A stretch of DNA of 64,000 bases, from assembly GCA_963422465.1 (NCBI GenBank), contig OY730174.1, positions 2,878,914 to 2,942,913 on the forward strand, read 5' to 3'. The DNA comes from Lichina pygmaea (Eukaryota; Ascomycota; Lichinomycetes; Lichinales; Lichinaceae). Within the stretch, counting starts at the first letter, position 1, and each line of letters opens with the position of its first letter. Under the pieces are notes generated by a model. It saw nothing but the letters and a program-made list of their open reading frames with translations, searched no databases and was not told the DNA's origin. Below, piece after piece: positions 51,982 through 61,904 of this stretch. A program made the position numbers and the translations under genes.

Positions 51982-54900
51982 GTGGTTCCCAGGTATTTTC
52001 TGAGTCTGGGTAGTTTTTCCACTTGACAAGGTATCACTGACCTTTTCTCTTCAGGATCTGTTCAGCCTCAAATTCCTGTTCTTCCTCTGGTTGGTAATAA
52101 AATGTTTCCTGCAAGGGTGTGCTCTGGTCAGCTAATTCGATCATTGAGATGTGAAAGTTTGGGTGTACCTGAGTGTCTCTCGGTAGTCGCAGTCTGAGGT
52201 TGACTGGTCCAGTTTTTTCTTTGACTGAAAATAGTCTGACCTTGACATGGTCCAGTTTCTTTGTTCTTGGTTTCTTTGTTTTCCAATTTCTTGTGAGGAG
52301 GTAGACTTTATCCCCCTTCTTTAGCTGAGGTGCCATTTTGGATTTCTTGTCCATTTGATGTTGCATTCTTTCTGAGGTCTCTTGAAGGTAGTGCCTCATC
52401 ATCATGTGTGTTTGTTGTAGGAGCTTGTCATGTTGGAGTACTTTCTCCGTGTTTGGTGAAGCTCTGCTTAGCATCCTGATGTTTGCATGTTGTCCAAAAT
52501 TGGCAAAAAATAGTGATTCCTTTGTTGAGTCTGATCTGTGCTGGTTGATTGCCAGCTGTGCCACCGGTAATAACTGTACCCAATTGCTGTGGGTCTTGTT
52601 GATGTAATGCTGTAAGTAAGTCTCCAGGACTTGGTTTGCTTGCTCTGTCTGGCCATCAGTTTGTGGGTGATAGGCTGTAGACATTTTGGGTTTTGTTCCC
52701 ATAGCTGCACTGATTGTCTTCCAGTAGTTGGATGTGAAGAGTTTGTCTCTGTCTGTAATGATCATGATTGGAACTCTGTGGTCTCTGACCAGTCTGTCCA
52801 GTAAGAGGTGTCCCAACTGTTCTGCTGTGTGGGTCTCCTTGAATAGTACCACTATTAGATATTTTGTGAATCTGTCCACTATCACTATAATCAAGTTGTA
52901 GGTGATTCCTGTGACTAGGTCTTTGGACTTGGGTAGCTTTGTGATGAAGTCCATTGACATGTCTTCCCACAGGCCTCTTGGTATCATGTTTGGATGTCCT
53001 TCTCCATATGGCTTATGTCTTCCATGTTTGTTTTTCTGGCATAGTAGACACTTGCTGATGTAGTTTGTGACATGTTGTCAGAGGTTAATGACATTGTTCC
53101 CTGCCTGTTGGATAAGGTCTGTGGTCTTGGAGATTCCTGGGTGACCATGTGCTGGATTGTTGTGGTAGTTCCTTATTAGTTCTTCAGTGTCTTCTGCCGT
53201 GAGCTTGTTGATCTGTGGTTAAGGCACCAGGTTTCCTTGCTGGTCCTGCTGTAAGATTATTCCTTGGTGTTCATCATCTTCCATGTGGTTTTTTTGTCAG
53301 CTTAGTGCGTCTGCTCTCCCATTGTCTTGTCCAGGGGTGTACAAGATCTTGAACTTGTGTTGCCCTAGGAGTTCAGCCCATCTGACTTGCCGTCTGTTCA
53401 GCTTCTTGGTTGTCGTGAATATTGTCAGATTCTTGTGGTCTGTGAGAACAGTGAGTTCAGAACTGCTTTCCGCGTACACTCTCCAGTGTTCAAGTGCGTT
53501 GACGACTGCCAGTAGCTCTTTATCAAGGATATCATAGTTTTGTTCCACTTATGTTATTTTTCGTGAGTAGTAGGCAACTGGGTGCCACTTGCTGTCTGCC
53601 TGTTGGCATAGACATGCTCCCACTGCCTGATCTGAAGTGTCCGTCTTGATTCGTGTTGGTTGGCCTGTCTTGAAGTTGAGAAGAACTGGTTCCTTGGTGC
53701 AAGTGTCCTTGAGCTGTTGGAATACTTTTTGTTGTCTCTCTGTCCACCAGTACTCCATGTCCTTCTTTGTGAGTTCTGTCAGTGGTGTTGCCATCTGTGA
53801 GTAGTTCTTTATGAACTGTTGGTTGAAGTTGGCAAATCCTAGGAAGGCTTGTACTTCCTTAACTGACATCAGTGTTGGCCATTGCTGAATTGCTTTGATT
53901 TTCTCAGGGTTAATCTTGATCTCTTTGATCTCTATGACATATCCAAGGAATTCAACTTCCAGTTTGTTGAACTTGTATTTCTTTGGGTTGAGCTTGAGCC
54001 CTACCTGTTGTAGGCATCATAGAACATCCTTCACATGTTTGGTATGTTCCTGTTGCGTGTTTGAGTAGACAAGAATGTTGTCCAGGTAGGTGATAGCTGT
54101 TTGGTCCAGGTGTGCTCTGATGATGTTGTTGATCAATGCTTGACATGTTACTGGTGTGTTCGTGAGTCTGAATAGCATAACCAGATACTTGTAGTGTCTG
54201 TATCAGGTTCTGAAGACTGTCTTCTATTCTTCTCCTTCTTTCATGTGTATCAGGTTGTATGCTCCTTTCAAGTCCAGCTTGGTAAAGATTGTAGCTTGGC
54301 TGATCCTGTCTTGCAATTTGTTCGCATTTGGCAATGGATATCAGTTCTTGATGGTAATGTTGTTGAGTTTCCTGTAATCCACACAAAGTTGAAGACTTCT
54401 GTCTTTCTTTGGTGCAAATAGTATTGGGTATCCTGCTGGTGATTGAGATTCTCAAATAAAACCCTTTTTCAGATTTTCCTCCAGGTACTCGCGAAGTACT
54501 TGGAGCTCTTTCTCTGATAACTGGTAAATTGGTCCAAATCCTGGCTCTGTCTCTGGTTGCAACTTGATCTCATGATCCCAAGGTTGGTGCTTAGGCAACA
54601 CTGCTGTTGTTGTCTCTTCCTGAAAGAGGTTATCATACCCAGGTCAGTACTCTTCAGGGATCCCCAGAGGGTTAACAACTTGCTCTCTCTTCATCTCTGA
54701 CTGTTTGGCCACCTGGTTCTGGGGTGTGCCTGTCAAGGTGGACCTCTTCTCTTGAGAGTTGTCCTTTCTGTTAGTGAGGTTCTACTGAGGACTCCTTCCC
54801 TCATCTGTCCACACTTTCTGCGGCTGGTAACAGGTCTGAGCTGTGTTGTTAGTGCAGTTCCTAAATGTGAGTACTCCTGTCTTCCAGTTAACAACTGGGT

Positions 54901-55222
54901 TGTGCTTCTTTAGCCAAGGCATCCCCAAATAGATATCCTGAGTGGCCAACTCGACAATATCAAGGTGGATCCTTTCAGCATAGTGTCCGGTAACTATTTC
55001 CATTGGCTGCGTCTCATGGCAGACTAGCTCTGTCTGTCTATTTGCTATCACAAGCTGATAGGGCTGCTGCTTGCGTCTTCTTCCAGTGCCAAGGGTGTTG
55101 TAAAGTTGCCTCAAGATGTAGTTTCCGCTGGCTCCAGAGTCAACAAGTGCATATGTCCGTACTGGCGTGTTGGCGTGTAGTGACACAGGCAATCGCAGGT
55201 GCTTTGTGTTGCTAGGGGTCAT
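51923..55222 (-). pseudogene. pol: Family B pol, copy B6 (best preserved)
   Basis: 3300 nt, ATG 55222 to TGA 51923. Protease LVDSGASGNYI near 55140. RT box YLDNIL near 54090 (second Asp to Asn). RNase H KTDTSDQAVGACLC near 53640. Integrase and C-terminal part are open for 317 codons (52034-52987) with all three catalytic residues (MDFITKLPKS, IITDRDKLF, QTDGQTEQANQ), a GPV module (VKEKTGPVNLRL) and the start of the chromodomain. A stop (TGA) after EQILKRKGQ and others in PR/RT inactivate the polyprotein. It was probably functional until recently, apart from the RT box. Confidence 0.9.
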
Positions 55223-55260
55223 GTTGTTGAGCTCCTGATGTCACCCCTTGACAAGAGAGT

Positions 55261-56760
55261 TCAGTCTTTTCCTGATTGAAGTGTCTTTCCACTGACTGGG
55301 CAATAGGTCCAGCCATTCCCATCAGTCCTGAGGAATCTGTTCATGAATTTGTCTTGCTGATGCTTGTCACATCTAGGCTTGAGGCAGTACTGCCAATTGT
55401 TGATGTAGCAGTTGTGGTTGTTGCCTTGCTGTAGGAACATGAGGTGTTTGTGCCAGTCATGTGTGTGCCCGGGGAATGTGGTGTGTTGGTGTTTGTCCCA
55501 AAGGTGGATCTCACACACATCCTTCTCGCAATTGACCCAATGCTTGTGGCAGGTGGTGTGGTAGGGTGAATGTCCTCTGTACCTTTGTAGTTGTTTGTGG
55601 TAGGTGCAGTAGTGCTTCGTGCAAAATCTCCACTGTAGTTCGCTGTGCTGTAGATTTCGTGGGTCCATGCTGTAAGCATAGCTTCCTTGTGGTATTTCTT
55701 CTTTGATAGACACAGGTTTGTCTCAGTCCCCATCAGAGGTGGTTAAGAGCTCCTGTCCCTTGTCCTGACCTATCAGTTCTGGTAGGTCCTTGCCTCCTGA
55801 TGTTGCCAGTTGGTGGGCTGCTTCCAATGTCTGATCGTAGTTGTCCTATTGTTTGAGGGATAGCTGAACCTCTCCTGGTGGGTCCTCTGACTTGATGACA
55901 TTCCAGTCTCTGTCAAGCGTATTAAGTTGCTGTCAGTGTACCTTGTTCTTTGAACAACAGTCTTTCACCATGTAGCCTAGCTTGCCACAGACATAGCACT
56001 TCAGTGCTTTCCTCTTTTTGTTGTTTCTTCTCTTCGTGAACCTTCCCTTGTGGTGGACTGCATCCAGTTCCATGGGTGCATAGCCATATGGGTCATGTGG
56101 TGGTGTCTTGTTAGGTAGCTTGTAGTGGTTGCTCACATGCCATGCAGGGTGGCTGTATCCTCCATTGTGGCGTTTCTCCATCACTCACTTGAATAGTTTG
56201 TTATCGATGTCAATTGCTTGTGCGATGAGTTCATCCAGTGTGTTGACCACTTGTCTGTCAAAGATGATTTCATCCTTCATGTTTTCCTTGAGTCCACATC
56301 AGTACATGACCATCAGGGCATTGTTGTCCCAGTCAGTCAGTACTGAGTATTGTTTGAACTGCGTGGTGTACTCTGCGGCTGAGCGTTGTTGCTTGATGTA
56401 CTGGATCATTTGTATAGCCACTTTGTCTTTGTTAGATAGTCCAAGGATCCTTTTGATCTCACCCTTGAATCATGTCCATTTTGTCATCTATTCTGTTGTG
56501 CCATCGTGGTCTCTGTTTCCTGAGAGATGTTTGTTGACGTAGGGCTTGATCCATCAATAAGCATTACCTCTCATGTAAGTGGTTGTGAAGAGAGGCCACT
56601 TTTCCTTAGGCAGCTTTGTCTCTGGTTGGAATTGAAAGTAGACTTGGAGTTGCATGAGCCAGTTGTCAACCTTGTTCCTTTCACTGTAGAACAGGTCTGG
56701 CTTGGCAACGCTAATCTTTCCATCTGGGAAGTTGGGGTTGGTTGCTCCTGAGGTACTTAT
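55261..56760 (-). pseudogene. gag: Family B gag, copy B6 (intact Cys/His domain)
   Basis: 1500 nt; the start codon is ATA instead of ATG at 56760-56758. The CCHC knuckle is CYVCGKLGYMVKDC near 55990 (His changed to Tyr). The C-terminal 150 codons (55261-55713) are free of stops and display the Cys/His-rich domain: FCTKHYCTYHKQL, HSPYHTTCHKHWVNCEKDVC, DKHQHTTFPGHTHDWHKH, CYINNWQYCLKPRCDKHQ. This domain lies between the knuckle and the protease, where Gypsy Gags usually have little. Earlier stops are transitions. Confidence 0.87.
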
Positions 56761-56778
56761 TCTTGAGGGTCTTCAAAG

Positions 56779-57449
56779 TGTTGCAGTCTATACTGTACTG
56801 TCCTATCCAAGTATAGGATTAGGGCAAGAGATGGAAGGCAGGTTGGTTCTTGCAGGAGAGGAGTGTCAAGGAGTGCAAAGGGGTTTGGTGGAACATGGTG
56901 GTGGTGACACCTGATCAATGGCTTCGTACAAAAGGATTGTATTGAAGTAGATCTAGTTGTCTGGATCACAACATAAGTTGAAGACGATTGTTCCATAAGG
57001 GAACTATCACCAGACTATATAGTGCTGGCCTGTCAAGACAATCAAGATTGTCTTGACAGTCTTGATGTCAAGACAGGTGAGATTGTCTTGACAGTCTTGA
57101 TGTCAAGACAGGTGAGATTGTCTTGACAGTCTTGATGTCAAGACAGGTGAGATTGTCTTGACAGTCCCACCATGTTATGCACCCTGTGTTGAGATGGGTG
57201 AGATTGTCTTGATGCTTCATGCATCCTGCGTCAAGACTGGTGAGATTGTCTTGATGCTTCATGCATCCTGCGTCAAGACTGGTGAGATTGTCTTGATGCT
57301 TCATGCATGCTGCGTCAAGACTCCTGTGTATGTCTCGACAGTCACAGGACCTCTTGTTGGTTGGTCACTTGACTTCCATGATGTCCTCTTGCCTGGCCCA
57401 CAGCCTGATTGCCTATAAATGAGTGGCTCCCATCCCCTGGGTTGTAACA
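56779..57449 (-). repeat. 5' LTR of B6 (type II U3, expanded)
   Basis: On the plus strand TGTTGCAGTC...GTTGTAACA, 671 bp against 601 bp for the partner. The extra length is a roughly 35-bp unit (GTCTTGATGTCAAGACAGG plus GTGAGATTGTCTTGACA) in three tandem copies at about 57030-57165. Confidence 0.92.
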
Positions 57450-59887
57450 AGTGAAAAACTGTTACCCACTGCTATTGATATCAGAAATCCAAGACCAGAT
57501 CCAAGGAGCCAAATAGTTTACCAAGTTCAATATTCAAGGCACTTTCAACCTGGTTAGGATGAAAGACAGTGAAGAATGGAAGACAGCCTTTCGTACAAGG
57601 TAGAGGCATTACAAGTATACTGTGATGCTATTCAGCCTTACGAATACACCGGCGATATTCCAATCACTCATTAACACTGTCCTCTGACAATACCTAGATA
57701 TATTTGTCACTGCCTACATCAACAACATCTTGGTATACACCAATGGAACCTTGGAGGAGTATAAACAGCATGTCAAGAAGATCCTACATACACTCCAGAA
57801 AGCAGGCATGAGGTTACGCCTTGATAAGAGTGTTTTCCACATGAAAGAAGTGGAATATTTAGGGTCAATCCTAACAACAGAAGGAATCCGAATAGACAAC
57901 ATGAAGACAGCAGCAGTACAAGACTGGCCAACACCCAAAAACCTCAAAGAAGTACAATCCTTCCTAGGATTTGCAAACTTCTATCAACAATTCATCAAGG
58001 ACTACTCAAGGACAGCAGCAGTCTTGACAGAGTTAACCAGAAAGAAAAAATCTTTCAGTTAGGGGGAGAGCCAACAAGTGGCCTTCCAGGAGTTGAAGAA
58101 CAAATTCATCTCCACACTCATTTTGGTATTATTTGACTCTGAGAAGAGGATTATTTTGGAGACTGATGCCTCAGACCAAGTATTGGGATCCTACTTGTGT
58201 CAACCAGATGCCGACAACCACTTACACCCTGTCGCTTACTGATCAAGAAAGTTCTCTGGCCCAGAACTGAGGTATGATGTTCACGACAAAGAGTTGTTAG
58301 CAATTGTCAACATATTCCAAGAATGGAGGCCTTACTTGAAGGGGGCAAAATACACAGTGGATGTGTACTCAGACCACAAGACCTTAGCTTACTTCACAAC
58401 AACAAAGAAGCTAAACTGACAACAAGTTCGATGGGCAGAGTTGTTGGCATCATACAACTTTCAAATCCTCTACCGGAAGAGCACTGAAAATGCTTGAGTG
58501 GACACACTCAGCAGGCGACCAGACCTGATGGACAAGAAAACAACAGAGGAACACCCAATCCTAGCGATGAAAGGATGAACTCTGGTCTATGCCCAACCCC
58601 AACTGGCAACAACTGAAACAAAGAGTCCACTTCTTACCCTTGGCTACAAGGTGGTAAACAAAAAGGAAATTGTGCCAGAAAGAGCACAAGAGGAGGTGAT
58701 CCAGAGGCACCATGACAGGTCTTTGCACAGACACCCTGGGTGAGATAAAACCTTGGAGAAAATCCAAAGGAACTACCACTTCAACAGAATGAAGTGCAAG
58801 GTGACAGAGTTTATTTGCAACTGCAAACAGTGTGCAAAGAACAAACCATCAAGACATAAGCCCTACAGGCAGGCACAGCAAATAGACCTACCCAAGGCAC
58901 TATGGGAAACTATCACGATGGATTTTGTGGTCAAGTTGCCAAAGTCAACAGACCCAGCAACAAAGGTGGTATACGATAGCACTTTGGTGGTTGTTGACAA
59001 GCTCACCAAATACGCCCACCTGGTCCTATGGAAAGAGTCAGGAACCACAAACAAACTTGCAAGTGTCCTACTCAAAGAGTTGGTAAGCCACCAAGGGCTA
59101 CCAAAAACAATCATCTCAGATCAAGACAAACTCTTCACCTTGAAATTCTGGAACATGTGGACAAGGCAACTTGGCATTGATACAAGGATGTCAACAGCCT
59201 ACCACCCACAAACTGATGGATAAACTGAGCGGACAAACCAGATGATGGAGCAGTATCTACAACACTACATCAACCACCAGCAGGATAACTGGGTGGAACT
59301 GCTACCAATAGCACAGTTTGTGTACAACAACCAGCAACACAGTGTGACAGGGACAACACTGTTCTTTGCAAACTATGGAAGAAACCCCTGATGGCAGGCA
59401 ACAGCAGGAGGCAATATTGTCAATGTTGATAAACTCACTGCTATGCACAAGATGATGAAAACAACAATTGACCATGCCCAAAACACCACTGCCCGCTGAT
59501 TACACAACAAAAGGTTGAAGGGACCAACCCTGGAAAGAGAGGATAAAGTCTACCTATCAACAAAAAACCTGTGCTCAAAGTGACTGAGCAAAAAGCTGGA
59601 CCACGTACAAATCAGACTATTCAAAATCAAGAAGTGCACTGGGAAAGTCAACTACTGACTGAGACTACCACGAAAAGCAAGGATACACTGAGTATTCCAT
59701 GTCTCGCTGCTTGAACCAGCACCCAGCAACACAGAGATTGAAACAGAATAGAACTTCAAGGATGATGAAGAAGAGTACGATGTCAAAAGAATCCTGGATA
59801 GCTGAAGAAACAGACAGAAAATCAAGTACCTGGTGAAGTGGTTAGGATTTGATGAAGAGGAGAATTCGTGGGAACCAACCAAGAACT

Positions 59888-60460
59888 TCAGCCCTGCGAT
59901 GAACCAGAAGCTGGTGGATTACCACCAAGCAAACCTGCAGCGACCAGGTCTGACAGTGACAACAGCTTGAGAGAAGCTAAAGTCTCTGAGGAGAAGACAT
60001 TCTCAAAGGATGGCAGAGCAGCAGCCTGACTGGCCTCCTGTTCGTGAATAACACAGAGAGCCTCCTGCTCCTGAGCATCAAGGGACTCTTGATCCTTGAT
60101 GGCCAACAGCTCACGACAGATAGCATCAGCCTCTTTCTGAGAGAGATGACCCAGCTGCCAGCAGAGGTGGATCTGCCGGGGAAGTAACTTCAACAATTGG
60201 TCATCAGTCTCTCGCAGCTGAGTCTTGAGCTGCTCATGCTCAAGTTCCATCTTCTTCCATTCTGATTCCGAGAGATAAAGATCACAGTGACAACCCTTCT
60301 CAACACACTGACAACAAAAAGATGATACAGAGCTCACAACACACTTGGTGTGGTCATGACAACAAGCACTGCATGCGATTTTTGATTTCTTGCCTATTTT
60401 GCCAATGCGACAAGAAAAAGAACTGCGACAACAAGTTCAAGTTGTCTGATCTCAGTTCAT
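59888..60460 (-). CDS. Antisense Cys-rich coiled-coil ORF, family A, copy A3 (best preserved)
   Basis: 573 nt, ATG 60460 to TGA 59888. Codons 3 and 8 are TGA (CGA expected); codon 5 is CAG here, TAG in A1. From codon 9 to the end it is open (182 codons). Cys block: TCCRSSFSC, then ACSACCHDHTKC, then FCCQCVEKGCHCDL. A coiled-coil-like segment follows (SEWKKMELEHEQLKTQLRE, DDQLLKLL, DAQEQEALCVIHEQEASQ) and a Leu/Ser/Gly-rich tail. It overlaps the 3' end of pol by 83 bp in the opposite direction. Start 61 bp from the 3' LTR. No known function; low similarity to the family B antisense product apart from layout. Confidence 0.6.
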
Positions 60461-60503
60461 GACAAAAGAGGAGCAGGAACAAAAAGGATCTGGGGACAGA
60501 ATC

Positions 60504-60521
60504 CTTGGAGGGAGGGGATAG
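60504..60521 (+). promoter_or_regulatory. Polypurine tract of A3
   Basis: TTGGAGGGAGGGGATAG directly precedes the 3' LTR start at 60522, as in A1 and A2. Confidence 0.8.
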
Positions 60522-60989
60522 TGTTAAGGCCTAGGCCGGAACAGCCCAGGTAAGTGAGGGAGGAGTGTTAGTCATACAGAACAACATCCGACTGATCTGG
60601 TGGACAAGCAAGAGCTAAGCAAGAAGCTTGTCTGGTGGACAAGCAGGAGCTAAGTGAGGAGCTTGTCCACCAGACAAGCAGTCCCTAAGCGAGGAGCTTG
60701 TCTGGTGGACAAGCAGTCTCTAAGCAAGGAGCTTGTCCACGCAAAAGGATGATACCCCTTGAGGAGACCCCCCCCCTCAGGGCATCTGTATAAAGACCCC
60801 CCAAAGAGCCCGGAGGGATTAGCTCTCCAGGCTGAACACCAATACACCAATGCACACATCGTACTGAGACAATAGCACAGGAGAGTTACCCCACCTGTCT
60901 ATTCCTCTACCGAGTTCCTGTCTAGAATCCGCTCTGCGAAGCAGCAAGACCATACTGCCTTCTGTGTGAACCTGGCCCAGCCTTTAACA
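60522..60989 (+). repeat. 3' LTR of A3
   Basis: TGTTAAGGCC...CCTTTAACA with four U3 units, some with CAGTCYCTAAGC replacing the usual unit centre, as in the A3 5' LTR. It is followed by the target duplication ACACA at 60990-60994. Confidence 0.92.
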
Positions 60990-60997
60990 ACACACTT

Positions 60998-61080
60998 GTG
61001 CCTGCAGCTGGACACAGTTGACTCTGCAGCTGGACATAGCTGAGTCTGCAGCTGAACATACTCAGGCCTGCAGCTAGACA
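60998..61080 (+). repeat. Minisatellite, about 22 bp x 4 (CTGCAGCTGGACACA units)
   Basis: Units beginning CTGCAGCTGGACACAGTTGA, CTGCAGCTGGACATAGCTGA, CTGCAGCTGAACATACTCAG and CTGCAGCTAGACACAATCAG follow each other. A further unit edge is on the other side of A3 (48098-48114), so A3 inserted into the array. Confidence 0.82.
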
Positions 61081-61296
61081 CAATCAGCTACAGAACTTGC
61101 ACATCAGCAGAACTATAGAAGGTGTACAATGCCACCTGCTGCTTTGGCAGCTGCAAATTATCATGAGATAGCTGTGAGTAGCACCTGACAGCAAAACTAC
61201 TGCTACTATTCATAGGATGTGTAGTGTTGCTATTTGAAGCAGCTGCTATATACTCACTTCTTCAGATGCTATAGGATACTCTATGTACAGTGATAC
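61081..61296. other. Unassigned flank before LINE T1
   Basis: Non-coding sequence without match elsewhere in the window. It contains several AGCTGC/GCAGCT words. The homology between this LINE and the fragment at 8945 begins at its right end, so it is probably genomic flank. Confidence 0.4.
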
Positions 61297-61904
61297 AAGA
61301 TCTCTTCCCAGTACAACTACGCTCAAGGACCATCACTTCTGACAATCACCGCATTTTGTCAGAAGTCCTGGAAACCAGCTGAGTTCCACCCTCAAACCAC
61401 CAAAACCTTAAGGTGAAAACCCATCACTTTGGAAAACTCAACCTGTTTGTCAAAAGTTGTGATCCCAGACTCTACGATCTTCAACTTCAACAAGCAACAG
61501 ACTACCAATAACAAGAGAGAGAGTGGCCAGTGGTTTTCTGGAGAACTGGAGACAGGCCCCAATTACCTAGGAACACTCAGTCTTGGGGTGTGGTCCCAGG
61601 ATTGAGTAAGTACTCCCAGTTCAAGAGGAAAACAGAGAGTGGAAAAGTGGAATAACTTGAGCTCTACTCTTGGCTGGCAGAATCTAAGAATTCAAGGAAA
61701 GTCTAGATAGGGGGTCTGGTCCCTATTCTAGGTGAATACTCCCAGACCTAACCCAGAGCTTAGAAGGAAGAAGCTGCCCAGGAAAGTCTAGCTCTGAGGT
61801 CTGGACTCAGGGCTAGATCACTACTGCTGGGAAGTCAGGGTACTCTTCTCTTTCCCTCAACTCTCTCAACTCTCTAAAGGTATCACTACTGGAAACCCAG
61901 AGCT
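61297..61904 (+). promoter_or_regulatory. LINE T1 5' UTR with three imperfect internal repeats
   Basis: GGGG-T/C-TGGTCCC...AGTACTCCCAG-like blocks recur at about 61573-61620, 61705-61746 and 61796-61834. LINE 5' UTRs often hold an internal promoter; the repeats may be diverged promoter monomers. No direct evidence of promoter function. Confidence 0.45.

Larger units (their letters stand above)
50836..57449 (-). mobile_element. Gypsy family B, copy B6 (complete, nested in A3)
   Basis: LTRs 50836-51436 (3') and 56779-57449 (5'), both type II. The pentamer AGTGA is duplicated at 50831-50835 and 57450-57454, and A3 pol continues in frame after it. Length 6614 bp. B6 has the longest stop-free pol stretches and the fewest stops in the antisense ORF, so it is probably the youngest B copy here. 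Confidence 0.95.
49857..59970 (+). pseudogene. pol: Family A pol, copy A3 (split by B6)
   Basis: Segments 49857-50835 and 57455-59970 join to 3495 nt in frame (1164 codons). The protease reads AMINSGVTGNFMS at about 50058, catalytic Asp changed to Asn. RT CVDYQWLN is near 50800 and the box YINNILVY at 57715-57735, both Asp lost. RNase H ETDASDQVLGSYLCQ is near 58160. The integrase zinc region (58750-58860, CNCKQCAKNK), MDFVVKLPKS, IISDQDKLF and the QTDG...TE segment are visible; one stop lies between QTDG and TE. The chromodomain is at about 59766-59930. ATG overlaps the gag TGA. Around ten stops are present. Confidence 0.88.
48115..60989 (+). mobile_element. Gypsy chromovirus A3, family A (complete, with nested B6)
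   Basis: LTRs 48115-48547 and 60522-60989. The pentamer ACACA is duplicated at 48110-48114 and 60990-60994. Gag, pol, antisense ORF and polypurine tract are all present. B6 is inserted in the RT region. Net length about 6.26 kb. A3 is the least stop-ridden family A pol in its 5' half. Confidence 0.95.

Noticed and set aside
61571-61640. 5' UTR intron in LINE T1 (GTAAGT near 61606)
   Set aside because: A donor-like hexamer exists, but no convincing branch site and acceptor pair is seen before the ORF1 start, and the 8945 copy is interrupted too early to compare.
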